64,000 bases of DNA from an uncultured Desulfovibrio sp. (GTDB lineage Bacteria; Desulfobacterota; Desulfovibrionia; Desulfovibrionales; Desulfovibrionaceae): assembly GCA_905235595.1 (NCBI GenBank), contig CAJOMG010000009.1, forward strand, positions 44,845-108,844. The letters are read 5' to 3'. The notes under the pieces were generated by a model. That model saw nothing but the letters and a program-made list of their open reading frames with translations, had not been told where the DNA came from and did not search any database. This document shows positions 39,604-49,171 of the stretch, piece by piece. Numbering within the stretch: position 1 is the stretch's first letter; each line of letters begins with the position of its first letter. A program made the translations under genes and the position numbers.

Positions 39604-40167
39604 ATGAGCAACCAACTCGATTACGAAATCAACAAGGAATTGGGCGAATGCTACCTGTTCATGGGTGACTTTGACAAGGCCGAGGAATACTACCGTAAGG
39701 CCGCCGGTGACAACAGCCAGTGTGCGGCACCCTATCTGGGACTGGCCACTGTGGCAGTGCAGCGCTCACAGCTGGACAAGGCACTGGTATTGTACCAAAA
39801 GGCAGCCAGTGTAGAAGAAACTGACAAGGCTCTGTGCGGCATTGGCCTCGTGTACATGGAACAGGGCGAACATGCGATGGCATTTGACTACTTTGCCCGT
39901 GCGCTTGACAAGTCGTGCGAGAACATCGTGGCCCTTAATTGCCTCGTGCGTGAAAGCTACCAGCTTGGTTGCGTAGAAAAGGTGTTGCCCTATCTAGAAG
40001 CTACCCTTGAGGCTGGCACAGAAGCCGAAGCCGTCCGTGTGACGCTGGCTGGCTGCCTCATTTATCTTGGCCGTGGCGCGGAGGCCAGGGAACATCTGGA
40101 GAGTGTGCTGGGAGCCAACCCCGCCAACCAGAGTGCCAAGGAACTTTTTGACACCATGGCTGCCTAG
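39604..40167 (+). CDS. TPR-repeat protein
   Basis: GECYLFMGDFDKAEEYYRKAAGDNSQCAAPYLGLATVAVQRSQLDKALVLYQKA TPR pattern. Confidence 0.88.
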   Translation: MSNQLDYEINKELGECYLFMGDFDKAEEYYRKAAGDNSQCAAPYLGLATVAVQRSQLDKALVLYQKAASVEETDKALCGIGLVYMEQGEHAMAFDYFARALDKSCENIVALNCLVRESYQLGCVEKVLPYLEATLEAGTEAEAVRVTLAGCLIYLGRGAEAREHLESVLGANPANQSAKELFDTMAA

Positions 40168-40202
40168 GCATGGTCGCCAGACCGGCCACAGCCTGTACAT
40201 AC

Positions 40203-40319
40203 TCCCCTCCCCACATGATTTTCCGGCCCTGGATAGGTGCCGGGGCCGGGAGATCATATAAAGGGGAACCCAAAGACGAACAGCTTTTCCGTTATGCCCA
40301 GCTGGGGCAAGGCATACGG
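40203..40319 (+). ncRNA. Candidate structured RNA / structured 3' UTR (class unknown)
   Basis: 6-bp outer helix, 15-bp helix with two G-U wobbles (40215-40229 / 40243-40257), second hairpin CCGTTATGCC/GGCATACGG, followed by an intrinsic terminator. Confidence 0.4.
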
Positions 40320-40330
40320 CGAAGGCTTTA

Positions 40331-40360
40331 GAAAACCCCTGAACATTCAGGGGTTTTCTT
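40331..40360 (+). terminator. Intrinsic terminator
   Basis: GAAAACCCCTGA-ACAT-TCAGGGGTTTTC perfect 12-bp stem followed by TT. Confidence 0.85.
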
Positions 40361-40456
40361 GTTGGCATTGACGTAGCCTGCACTGAAGGCTATGTGAATG
40401 CCCCGGCATGTTGCCGGAAAGATTCAAGTGCCGGCTGCCGGTATACGGAGCTCCCC

Positions 40457-40804
40457 ATGCAGATTCCTGTTCCCTATGCTACTGTTGGCCTACTGCTCTG
40501 CTCCAATATCTTCATGACTTTTGCCTGGTACGGGCATTTGCGTTACAAAGGCACAGCCCTTCCTCTGGTGATTCTCTCAAGCTGGGGACTGGCCTTCTTT
40601 GAATATATGTTGCAGGTACCGGCCAATCGTATTGGTTACGGCTATTTCTCCGCAGCCGAACTCAAGACAGTACAGGAAGTTATTTCCCTAACTGTATTCA
40701 TGGCCTTTTCCGCAGTCTGGCTGCACGAACCGTTGCGCTGGAACCATGCTGTGGGATTTGCGCTTATTGTGCTGGCGGCGTGGATTATTTTCAAAAAATG
40801 GTAG
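40457..40804 (+). CDS. DUF486/DMT family small membrane protein
   Basis: LLLCSNIFMTFAWYGHLRYKG...SWGLAFFEYMLQVPANRIGYGYFSAAELKTVQEVISLTVF family pattern. Confidence 0.85.
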   Translation: MQIPVPYATVGLLLCSNIFMTFAWYGHLRYKGTALPLVILSSWGLAFFEYMLQVPANRIGYGYFSAAELKTVQEVISLTVFMAFSAVWLHEPLRWNHAVGFALIVLAAWIIFKKW

Positions 40805-41613
40805 CCGGTCTCATGTTTGACTGCACGCCGCTAGTCTATGCCCTCGGCATTCTCTCTGCCTTTGGTGGAGGCTTTATTGATGCCATCGCCGGAGGCGGAG
40901 GGCTTGTGACCATGCCGGCCCTGCTGATATCCGGCGTACCGCCGCATATGGCGCTTGGCTGCAACAAAGTCAGCGCATGCCTTGGCACCTGCACAGCTCT
41001 GGGGAACTTTGCCAGAAGCGGTCTCGTGCGCTGGCGTGTGGCTCTGGCCGGGGTTGCTTTTTCACTGCTCGGGTCCTCAGCTGGATCGCAAATGGCTTTA
41101 CGGCTGGATCCGGCCATTCTGGGCAAGCTACTTGTGGCCTTGCTGCCCATAGCCATGTGCGCTGTACTTCTGCCGCCAAGAGGAAACCGACGGGCTTCCA
41201 CTAGGGCTGCTTCGCCTTTTCCCCAGCATGGAATACGATTTTTGCTGCCAGTCACTCTGGTTTGCTTGACTATAGGCTTTTATGACGGTTTTTTTGGTCC
41301 AGGAACCGGCAGTTTTCTCATTTTGACCTTCCACTGGGTGCTGCGTATGGAATTGATGGAGGCTTCTGCAACGGCAAAAGTGCTCAATCTGGCCTCCAAT
41401 CTCTCCAGCACGCTGGTATTTATTTACGGCGGCGTGGTGCTGTGGCGTCTGGCCCTGCCCATGGCGGTTGCCTGTTGTCTGGGCAACTGGCTAGGCAGCC
41501 GAATGGCCATACGTATTGGTTCAGCCGCGGTACGCCGCTTCCTGACCATTTCTTTAAGCCTACTCCTGCTGACGCTGGTCTGGCAGTATTTTCTTGCCCC
41601 GCTCCTGCACTGA
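40798..41613 (+). CDS. TauE/SafE (TSUP) family transporter
   Basis: FGGGFIDAIAGGGGLVTMPALLISGVPPHMALGCNKVSACLGT; FYDGFFGPGTGSFLIL. Confidence 0.92.
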   Translation: MVAGLMFDCTPLVYALGILSAFGGGFIDAIAGGGGLVTMPALLISGVPPHMALGCNKVSACLGTCTALGNFARSGLVRWRVALAGVAFSLLGSSAGSQMALRLDPAILGKLLVALLPIAMCAVLLPPRGNRRASTRAASPFPQHGIRFLLPVTLVCLTIGFYDGFFGPGTGSFLILTFHWVLRMELMEASATAKVLNLASNLSSTLVFIYGGVVLWRLALPMAVACCLGNWLGSRMAIRIGSAAVRRFLTISLSLLLLTLVWQYFLAPLLH

Positions 41614-41809
41614 TTGGGGCAGAGCACACTTCAGGGCACGCCCCATTCTTGTGCCGTATATACCTGCACTTGACGTGATGCGGTTCTAGCACTACAGAAA
41701 CACAGTATTTTTGTAGGCAATGGTGCAAGCTGCTGCATTGCGCCGGCTAAGATGGGGTGCTTGTCATTCGCTTCGTGCAGAATGACGGAACTATCATGGA
41801 GTAGAATCA

Positions 41810-43357
41810 ATGGGTATGGTCTGTTTTTTGTGTGCAGTCGTGCTGCTCATCCTTGGTTACGTCGTCTATGGCGTCATAGCAGAAAAAATTTTTGGCATTG
41901 ACCGTTCCCGTCCGACTCCCGTCCAGATACACGCAGACGGCGTGGACAGTGTCGTCTTGCCCCCCTACAAAATCTTTTTCATACAGTTGTTGAACATTGC
42001 CGGTCTTGGTCCCGTCTTCGGCCCCATCATGGGGGCGGTGTACGGTCCTGCTGCCTTGCTCTGGGTAGTCTTTGGCTGCATCTTTGCCGGAGCCGTACAT
42101 GACTTTCTTACAGGAGCCATGAGCCTCAGATACGGTGGCGCCTCCTATCCTGAAGTCATCGGACGCAACCTCGGCCCGTATGTGCGCTGGTTCATGCTCA
42201 TCTTTACCATCTGGTTCATGATCCTTGTTGGTGCGGTTTTCGTCAACGGCCCGGCAGGGTTGCTCTCTTTCAAAACCCAGCAACTGCTTCACACCACCTC
42301 CTGGGGAGATAATTTTTTGCAATGGCTTGTTACCTGCCCGCTGGCGTCTTTCTGCCGGGCTCCCGACGGTTCCGTAGCCTCAGGCAAGGTACTTACACTT
42401 GCCTTTGCCATTTGTATTTTTGCCTACTATTTTCTGGCCACCATCCTTCCCATTGACAAAATCATCGGGCGTGTCTACCCGCTTTTTGCCATCCTTTTGC
42501 TGTTCATGGCCGTAGGGCTCTTCATCGCTCTGCTAGTAAACCCGGCGTACACGGTACTTCCCAACCTGAATTATTCTGACTTTTTCACTAATCTACATCC
42601 CAAGGGCCTGCCCATCTGGCCTCTCTTGTTTGTGACCATTGCCTGTGGTGCCATTTCGGGCTTTCATGCCACACAATCTCCTATGATGGCCCGTTGCATG
42701 CGTTCCGAAGGACAGGCACGTACGATGTTCTACGGTGTTATGATTGCCGAGGGACTTATAGCTCTCATCTGGGTAGCTATCGGCCTTTCCTTTTATAATG
42801 GCGATCCGCAGGCATTACTTGCTGCAGGCACACCCGCCGTTGTTGTGGCCAAAACTTCTGAAGGCCTTTTGGGCGGTATGATAGGGGGTACTCTTGTCTT
42901 TCTTGGGGTAGTCATCCTACCCATTTCAACCGGCGATACAGCCTTCCGCACAGGACGGCTCATTCTTGCAGACATGCTGCACATCCAGCAAAAACAAATA
43001 AGCAGGCGTATCATAATAGCCATCCCCTTGTTTCTCCTGGGCATCTATTTTGCTGTAGGTGACTTTCGAGCTATCTGGATGGCCTTTGGCTGGACCAATC
43101 AGACACTGGCATGTGTATCTCTATGGGCCGCTGCCGTATGGCTCAGACGGCGCGACCGTCTGCACTGGATAGCCACCCTGCCGGCCCTGTTCATGACAAG
43201 CGTTTGCGGGGCATATCTCTTTTATTATGATAAATTCCCTTTCCACTGGTCGCTCACGGCGTCCACATGGACCGGCATCCTTATTGCGGCTTTGTGTTTC
43301 GTGCTATTCCTGCTCCGCGGGCATACCATGCCGACAGGCGACGAAGCTCATTATTGA
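41810..43357 (+). CDS. cstA: Carbon starvation protein A (peptide/pyruvate transporter)
   Basis: GVIAEKIFGIDRSRPTPVQIHADGVDSVVLPPYKIFFIQLLNIAGLGPVFGPIMGAVYGP CstA N-terminus. Confidence 0.95.
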   Translation: MGMVCFLCAVVLLILGYVVYGVIAEKIFGIDRSRPTPVQIHADGVDSVVLPPYKIFFIQLLNIAGLGPVFGPIMGAVYGPAALLWVVFGCIFAGAVHDFLTGAMSLRYGGASYPEVIGRNLGPYVRWFMLIFTIWFMILVGAVFVNGPAGLLSFKTQQLLHTTSWGDNFLQWLVTCPLASFCRAPDGSVASGKVLTLAFAICIFAYYFLATILPIDKIIGRVYPLFAILLLFMAVGLFIALLVNPAYTVLPNLNYSDFFTNLHPKGLPIWPLLFVTIACGAISGFHATQSPMMARCMRSEGQARTMFYGVMIAEGLIALIWVAIGLSFYNGDPQALLAAGTPAVVVAKTSEGLLGGMIGGTLVFLGVVILPISTGDTAFRTGRLILADMLHIQQKQISRRIIIAIPLFLLGIYFAVGDFRAIWMAFGWTNQTLACVSLWAAAVWLRRRDRLHWIATLPALFMTSVCGAYLFYYDKFPFHWSLTASTWTGILIAALCFVLFLLRGHTMPTGDEAHY

Positions 43358-43381
43358 ATTACTATAGACCGGAGAAATATT

Positions 43382-44545
43382 ATGAAACATCTGCAGATAT
43401 GCATTGCTGTTTTTCTCGTTTTGTCCCTCTGTGCCTGTGCTACCACGCGACGCAGCGCGGATATTGATGTCCCAACGAGAGCGAAACTCGCCCAGATTTC
43501 CGTGAATGCACAAGGCAACAATTTTCATTACTGGAACCAAACTGCCCCCTCGTTTCAGAAACTGACAGCCTATGTAAAAGAGGTTACGGACCCCGCAAAC
43601 CCCCATTTTATTCCTGTCGAGGATAGAATTGCTGTCTTCGATCTTGACGGTACACTCATCTGCGAAACGACCCCTTCATATTTTGAATGGATGCTCTATC
43701 TGGAGCGCGCACTGAACGACCCTACATACAAACCCACACCCAAGGAAAAGGAATATGCTCGGATGGTAAAGGCTGGCATCTATCACATTGGTATTCCCAA
43801 TCCTGTGGCTGGTACGGGTCTTGAGTCGAGTCCCAATGGAACGGGTCTAACGGCTCCCAAGTCACTTCCCAAGGATCTCTCCCGTGAAGAGGCGAGAGCA
43901 CAGGAAGCGGTTTTCGCCGGTATGTCCGTCGCGGACTACGATGCCTATGTAAAACGCTTCATGCAGACGCCCGCCGAAGGCATGACAAATCTTTTACGCG
44001 GTGACAGCTTCTATCTCCCCATGGTCGAAGTCCTCTCCTTTCTTTCGGCCAACCGCTTCAAGCTCTTTATTGTCTCTGGCTCCGACCGGCAGACGGTACG
44101 CATTCTGGTAGACGGAGCTCTGCCCGTGGACTCGGACAACATCATCGGAACAGACGTGAGAGAGTTTGCATCGCATCAGGGAACAACCGATGGACTTATC
44201 TACAGGTATTCGGGAGAAGATGTCATCCTGCGCGGCGAGTTCATTGAGAAAAATTTACAAATGAACAAGGTTTCGAGCATTGTCAGAGAAATAGGAAAGC
44301 AGCCAGTTCTTGCCTTTGGCAATTCATCCGGCGATTATAGTATGTTCAGCTACACTGTCACAAACAACAGGCACAAGGCCCTTGCTTTTGCCATCCTGTG
44401 CGATGATACAGAGCGTGAGCTTGGCAATCCCGGAAAAGCTGGCAAAGTTCGTGCTGCCTGTGAAGCAAATGGCTGGATTCCCATTTCCATGAAAAACGAT
44501 TTCAGGCTCATTTACGGACGGAATGTGACAAGAGCTGACAAGTAG
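43382..44545 (+). CDS. HAD-superfamily phosphatase lipoprotein
   Basis: Lipobox LSLCAC; IAVFDLDGTLICETTPSYFEWM HAD motif I; LFIVSGSDRQTVRIL motif II. Confidence 0.85.
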   Translation: MKHLQICIAVFLVLSLCACATTRRSADIDVPTRAKLAQISVNAQGNNFHYWNQTAPSFQKLTAYVKEVTDPANPHFIPVEDRIAVFDLDGTLICETTPSYFEWMLYLERALNDPTYKPTPKEKEYARMVKAGIYHIGIPNPVAGTGLESSPNGTGLTAPKSLPKDLSREEARAQEAVFAGMSVADYDAYVKRFMQTPAEGMTNLLRGDSFYLPMVEVLSFLSANRFKLFIVSGSDRQTVRILVDGALPVDSDNIIGTDVREFASHQGTTDGLIYRYSGEDVILRGEFIEKNLQMNKVSSIVREIGKQPVLAFGNSSGDYSMFSYTVTNNRHKALAFAILCDDTERELGNPGKAGKVRAACEANGWIPISMKNDFRLIYGRNVTRADK

Positions 44546-44588
44546 TTTACGATTCTGACTCGCTCTTTCCGTTTTCCCCTTATAAATT

Positions 44589-44612
44589 GAGGAGGCTTCA
44601 AGCCTCCTCTTA
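44589..44612 (+). terminator. Intrinsic terminator-like hairpin
   Basis: GAGGAGGC-TTCAA-GCCTCCTC followed by TTATTT. Confidence 0.65.
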
Positions 44613-44709
44613 TTTAACTTTTTCGCCCCATTCCCCTTCCACCCGCGCCAATCTTGAAAATTGAGAACTCTCCGCATATACTCAAAAAGAACAGCAAAGG
44701 ATACTGCTA

Positions 44710-45009
44710 ATGGCAACAGTGATTCCCCTCAAGCACCCGGAAACAGGTATTGTCAAAAACGGCCTCTACGGTTTTAGCTGGACGACTCTGTTCTTCGGCG
44801 GCATACCAGCTATTATTCGTGGAGATATTACGCCTGGGGTGCTTGTTATTATTGGCAGCTTTTTCACATGTGGGCTTGTAGGGCTTATCTGGGCATTCAT
44901 TTATAACAAACGCTATACCCTTGGGCTGATCGAAAAAGGCTACCAGCTGTGTGGCACAGAAGAACAAAACCGACAGGCACGCATAGTTCTCGGCATAGCT
45001 GAACAATGA
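44710..45009 (+). CDS. Small membrane protein, HrgC-like/hypothetical
   Basis: Two TM segments; YGFSWTTLFFGGIPAIIRGD; good start context. Confidence 0.6.
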   Translation: MATVIPLKHPETGIVKNGLYGFSWTTLFFGGIPAIIRGDITPGVLVIIGSFFTCGLVGLIWAFIYNKRYTLGLIEKGYQLCGTEEQNRQARIVLGIAEQ

Positions 45010-45094
45010 CTGCAGAAGATGTGCTTGAAAGTCCGACAAAGAGCTCTACACTCCTGCACCGCGCTTATCTATCGTACCCATACTCCGCAGAGAG

Positions 45095-45537
45095 GGGGCT
45101 GGTGTTGCAGCGCATGTATCAAGCGAAAAACTGTTTCACCTTGTTCTTGATCATCTGCATAAGAAGGGTGATTTCAGGCATGGGGGCTGCGTAGACGCGA
45201 CGGTAGTGGAATCGTCCCGACGTCCCAGGACAACACTGGAGGTGATTCCCGAGGACAAGGCTGAACCAGACACGGTTGATCAAGTTACGATGTCCCATTC
45301 GGATGATACTGAACGGCATGGCTCAAGAAAGGCAAAAAGACGTGCTACGGCTATAAGGTGCATATGGCAGCCGACGCCAGGCACGGTTTGGTTGTGGGTG
45401 GACATGTCACACCAGCCAATCGCAGTGACATGAACGAGATGGCACAGGTATTGTCTGAAATACCCTCGCAAATGCGTGGTCGATGCTATGCGGACAAGGG
45501 CTACACAAGCAGAGCCAATCGTAAAGTTGTCCGCTAA
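45095..45537 (+). pseudogene. IS5-family transposase relic (frameshifted, truncated)
   Basis: EKLFHLVLDHLHKKGDFRHGGCVDATVVESSRRPRTT... then in another frame AWLKKGKKTCYGYKVHMAADARHGLVVGGHVTPANRSDMNEM...ADKGYTSRANRKVV. Confidence 0.85.
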
Positions 45538-45926
45538 TCTTGTTCGTGCCAGAACATTGTGCTTTGTATAGGAGTAGTGCGCCCAAAATTTGGGAAAATG
45601 GGCTAAAAAGCATGAAAATTGAGCGAACTGAACGAAAAATAGCAGAAATGTAAGCCAATTTGCTGCAAAAAATGCAAACTTTTTGCTTTTACGGTCATTA
45701 TGCAGCGGTTTCACATTGTAAATATCTCATAATATATTGATATTATTTAATAAATTACATATATTCAGCATTGAATCTGAAGTTGCATATCATACAATTA
45801 TAAGGTCATTTCAATATGGTATGTATTTTTTACTGTGTTGCAGTCTTAATTTTTTTGCAAAACCGGCTGAATTTGGAAGGGATAATAAAAAGGGCTACAG
45901 CAATCCGCAGCCCTCACTAGTGATTC

Positions 45927-46004
45927 TGGTCGGGATGGCGCGATTTGAACGCGCGGCCTCAGCGTCCCGAACGCTGCGCTCTAGCCAAACTGAGCCACAT
46001 CCCG
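45927..46004 (-). tRNA. tRNA-Pro(CGG), CCA encoded
   Basis: Reverse complement CGGGATGTGGCTCAGTTTGGCTAGAGCGCAGCGTTCGGGACGCTGAGGCCGCGCGTTCAAATCGCGCCATCCCGACCA; anticodon loop TTCGGGA. Confidence 0.96.
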
Positions 46005-46142
46005 TAAAAAGATAATTTATGCGAGACATTTCAATTTAGCAAGCAATAATTTTTGTTTGTAAATTTACATAGATTGGCGTAGCGTAGTTTGGCTTCAATG
46101 GTGAAACATGTTTGCAATTGAATTCTGGAGTGGCGAAAGCAT

Positions 46143-47216
46143 ATGATCCGTGTTTTAGTGGTTGATGATTCTTCCTTTATGCGGGCGTCACTCGCCGCGC
46201 AGCTAGAAAAAGATCAAGAAATCAAGGTAGTAGGTGCAGCTCGCGATGGTTTGGAGGCTTTAACAAAAGCTAAAGAACTCGACCCGGACGTCATTACCCT
46301 TGATGTGGAAATGCCCCGACTCGGCGGTCTTGAGATGCTCAAGCAACTCATGCAGACCAACCCCCTGCCCGTCATTATGATCAGCTCACTAACGGCGGAG
46401 GGAGCGGAAACTACGCTCAAAGCGCTGGAACTGGGAGCGTTGGATTTCATTCCCAAGACCATGAGTACAGACAAAGAAAATTTTGGGGCAGAAATCCGTC
46501 GCAAGGTCAAAGCGCTCTCCCGCCGTAAAACCATTGTCAAGCTCAAGTACCGACGCATCAACCGTATTGTGGAGCCCAAAGCTTCACTTAGAGTTCCCAA
46601 TACATCACAACCGCCCGACTATGTGCAGACCCCGTGCAAGGGGCCGCGAGACCTTGTGGTTATTGGAGTTTCCACAGGCGGACCACCAGTGGTACAGAGT
46701 GTGCTTTCTGCCCTGCCTGAAAAAATTCCGGCCTGCATACTTGTGGCACAGCACATGCCAGCCTCTTTTACCGGCCCCTTTGCCAAACGTCTGGACAAGG
46801 TCTGCAAAATTACTGTTTCAGAAGCGGTTGATGGCGACAAGTTCAAAACTGGGCATGCTTATATATGCCCGGGGGGTATGCACATAGGCATTCGTATGCG
46901 AGGCCCCCTGCCCGAGATCGCCGTCACAGAAGAACCTCGTGATGCCTTATACAAACCTACAGTCAACGTACTTATGGAAACGGCCGGCAAGGCCATGGGT
47001 CTACGCACACTGGGCGTGATGCTTACCGGCATGGGGGCAGATGGTTGCGAAGGAGCCAAGGTGCTTCGTGAAAAAGGTGGTTGTCTCATTGCCCAAAGTG
47101 AAGCCTCCTGCGTTGTCTATGGTATGCCCAAGGCTGTCGTCGATGCCAAACTGGCCAATCTCATTCTTGATGCCGACGATATTGCCAATGCCATTATAAA
47201 AACGGTCAAAGGCTGA
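46143..47216 (+). CDS. cheB: Chemotaxis protein-glutamate methylesterase CheB
   Basis: REC domain IRVLVVDDSSFMRASLAAQLE and CheB catalytic GVSTGGPPVVQSVLSALP...VAQHMPASFTGPFAKRLD...LTGMGADG. Confidence 0.97.
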   Translation: MIRVLVVDDSSFMRASLAAQLEKDQEIKVVGAARDGLEALTKAKELDPDVITLDVEMPRLGGLEMLKQLMQTNPLPVIMISSLTAEGAETTLKALELGALDFIPKTMSTDKENFGAEIRRKVKALSRRKTIVKLKYRRINRIVEPKASLRVPNTSQPPDYVQTPCKGPRDLVVIGVSTGGPPVVQSVLSALPEKIPACILVAQHMPASFTGPFAKRLDKVCKITVSEAVDGDKFKTGHAYICPGGMHIGIRMRGPLPEIAVTEEPRDALYKPTVNVLMETAGKAMGLRTLGVMLTGMGADGCEGAKVLREKGGCLIAQSEASCVVYGMPKAVVDAKLANLILDADDIANAIIKTVKG

Positions 47217-47236
47217 CCCCAGAGTGGGATAGTATT

Positions 47237-49165
47237 ATGAATGAAAATGCACAACATTCCGAAATTCTTGATGCTTTACGCTCCGACAACAGTTCGGATA
47301 TTCGTGACGCTGCATTCAGCGCCGGCGACCAGGGTGTGCAAGAGGCAATACCGCTGCTTTGCAAGCATGTAAAAAGTCCTAATGTAGCCGTGCAGGAAGC
47401 AGCCGAATATGCGCTGCGCAAGATCCGCGGACCTCAGGTGGTTGACGCTCTTCTGCCCCTGCTCAGCAGCGACGATGCCCCCGTGCGTAACGTAGCCATG
47501 GATATTTTACGCGAGATCGCTCCCGACAGTATTGAAAGCCTACAGCCTTACATGCACCATGAAGATGCCGATCTGCGTATCTTTGTGACAGATATTCTTG
47601 GGTATTGCCGCACGCAACAGGCCTGCCAAATGCTCTGTCGTGCGCTGCTCAAAGATCCAGAAATCAATGTACGGTATCAGGCTGCCGTCAGCTTGGGCAC
47701 ACAGGCTTTCCCCGAAGCGGTCAATGCTCTCTGTCAAGCTATGTACGATGAGGAATGGGTGCAATTCGCCGTTGTAGAGGCACTTGCAAAAATCAAGGAT
47801 TACTCTGCCGTTAGCGCCATGGTAAAATTGCTCTCACAGGCCTCACCGCTTGTGAGTTCTGCCATTGTGGACGCTCTGGGCGATCTCGGCGATGTAAAGT
47901 CCATTCCTCTGCTTTTCAGTTCGCTTGATAACGTCAAGGAAGCTCTGCGGCACAAGATTGTCAAGGCCATTGTGCAGATCCTTGGAGGGCGCGGCCTCTC
48001 CCTGCTGGCAGGAAAATCAAAGGATCGTCTGCGTGCATATCTGCTGGAAGCACTGACAGATACGGATGAAGACGTACTTATGGCCACGCTTCAGGGCCTT
48101 GCTGCCATAGGCGATGAAAGCTGCGGCAAACCGGTCATAGACTTGGCTGCAAGAATTGACAGAGAACGTGATGCTGAGCTCTATGATAAAGTGGTGCAAA
48201 CCATAGCTGCCATCGGTTATACCAGTGCAATGCATGACGCACTGCATAGTAACGATGAAAAATATATCATTCCGACCATGGATGCATGTCATCTTATGGA
48301 CGATAAGCATATTGTAGGAGACCTTAAGGAAATTTTCTGGCAAGTCAGCCCTGAACTGCAACGGATGGCCATCAGTGATCTGGCTCGTCTTGCCGGATGT
48401 GCTGATGTGCCCTTCTTTGTCACTATTATGAATGACGGTGACGACGCTGAGGTTCTCAAGAGCGCACTGGTGTTTTTTGGCAATCAGAACAGCTGTGCCG
48501 ATGTGGACGACCTGGTCTTTGCCCAGCTGGATCATCGCTATGTGGATGTACAGGAGATGGCTCTTGAAGCGTGCATCAATCTACACAGTGCCAACCTCAA
48601 CGAACGCTTCAAAGAACGGGCCAAAAGTGAAGACCCCATGCAGCGTATGATGGCAATCTATGCGCTGGGTCGCTTCAGTGTTACTGAAAATTTGAATGAA
48701 ATCTCTGCGGCCCTTGAGGATGAATCTCCCCGCACACGGCAAGTGGCGGTGCAGGCATTCCAAAACCTTGGCACACAGGCGGAAGATTACCTTTACCTGT
48801 TGCTGCCCCGCCTGCATGATGACGCCAAGGATGTGCGCATAGCCGTTGTGGAACTGCTTGGGCTCATGGGATCTCCATCAGTGTTACCGCATATTCTTGA
48901 AGCACTGAACGATGAAGATGAATGGGTCAGGATACGTGCAGTTGAGGCGCTTGGTACGCACAAGGTCGTGGATGCTGTTCCACAACTTGCCGAACTGTTT
49001 GAGAGTTCAAGCCCCATGGTAGCACAAAAAATCATTGAGGCACTAGGTGCAATCGGCGGCAATGCGGCCTTCGGCGTTCTTTTGGGATTAATGGATCACG
49101 AGGATCCCGAAGTACAACATGCAGCGGCAGACGCAGTAGCTGCTATCCAGGCGGAACAGGAGTAG
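47237..49165 (+). CDS. HEAT-repeat protein
   Basis: Repeated HEAT/PBS-lyase-like units (VQEAAEYALRKIRGPQVVDALLPLLSSDDAPVRNVAMDIL...). Confidence 0.9.
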   Translation: MNENAQHSEILDALRSDNSSDIRDAAFSAGDQGVQEAIPLLCKHVKSPNVAVQEAAEYALRKIRGPQVVDALLPLLSSDDAPVRNVAMDILREIAPDSIESLQPYMHHEDADLRIFVTDILGYCRTQQACQMLCRALLKDPEINVRYQAAVSLGTQAFPEAVNALCQAMYDEEWVQFAVVEALAKIKDYSAVSAMVKLLSQASPLVSSAIVDALGDLGDVKSIPLLFSSLDNVKEALRHKIVKAIVQILGGRGLSLLAGKSKDRLRAYLLEALTDTDEDVLMATLQGLAAIGDESCGKPVIDLAARIDRERDAELYDKVVQTIAAIGYTSAMHDALHSNDEKYIIPTMDACHLMDDKHIVGDLKEIFWQVSPELQRMAISDLARLAGCADVPFFVTIMNDGDDAEVLKSALVFFGNQNSCADVDDLVFAQLDHRYVDVQEMALEACINLHSANLNERFKERAKSEDPMQRMMAIYALGRFSVTENLNEISAALEDESPRTRQVAVQAFQNLGTQAEDYLYLLLPRLHDDAKDVRIAVVELLGLMGSPSVLPHILEALNDEDEWVRIRAVEALGTHKVVDAVPQLAELFESSSPMVAQKIIEALGAIGGNAAFGVLLGLMDHEDPEVQHAAADAVAAIQAEQE

Positions 49166-49171
49166 ATATAT

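Noticed and set aside
45737-46015. 92-aa ORF ending GMARFERAASASRTLRSSQTEPHPVKR
   Set aside because: Runs through the tRNA-Pro gene; a classic false ORF over a tRNA.
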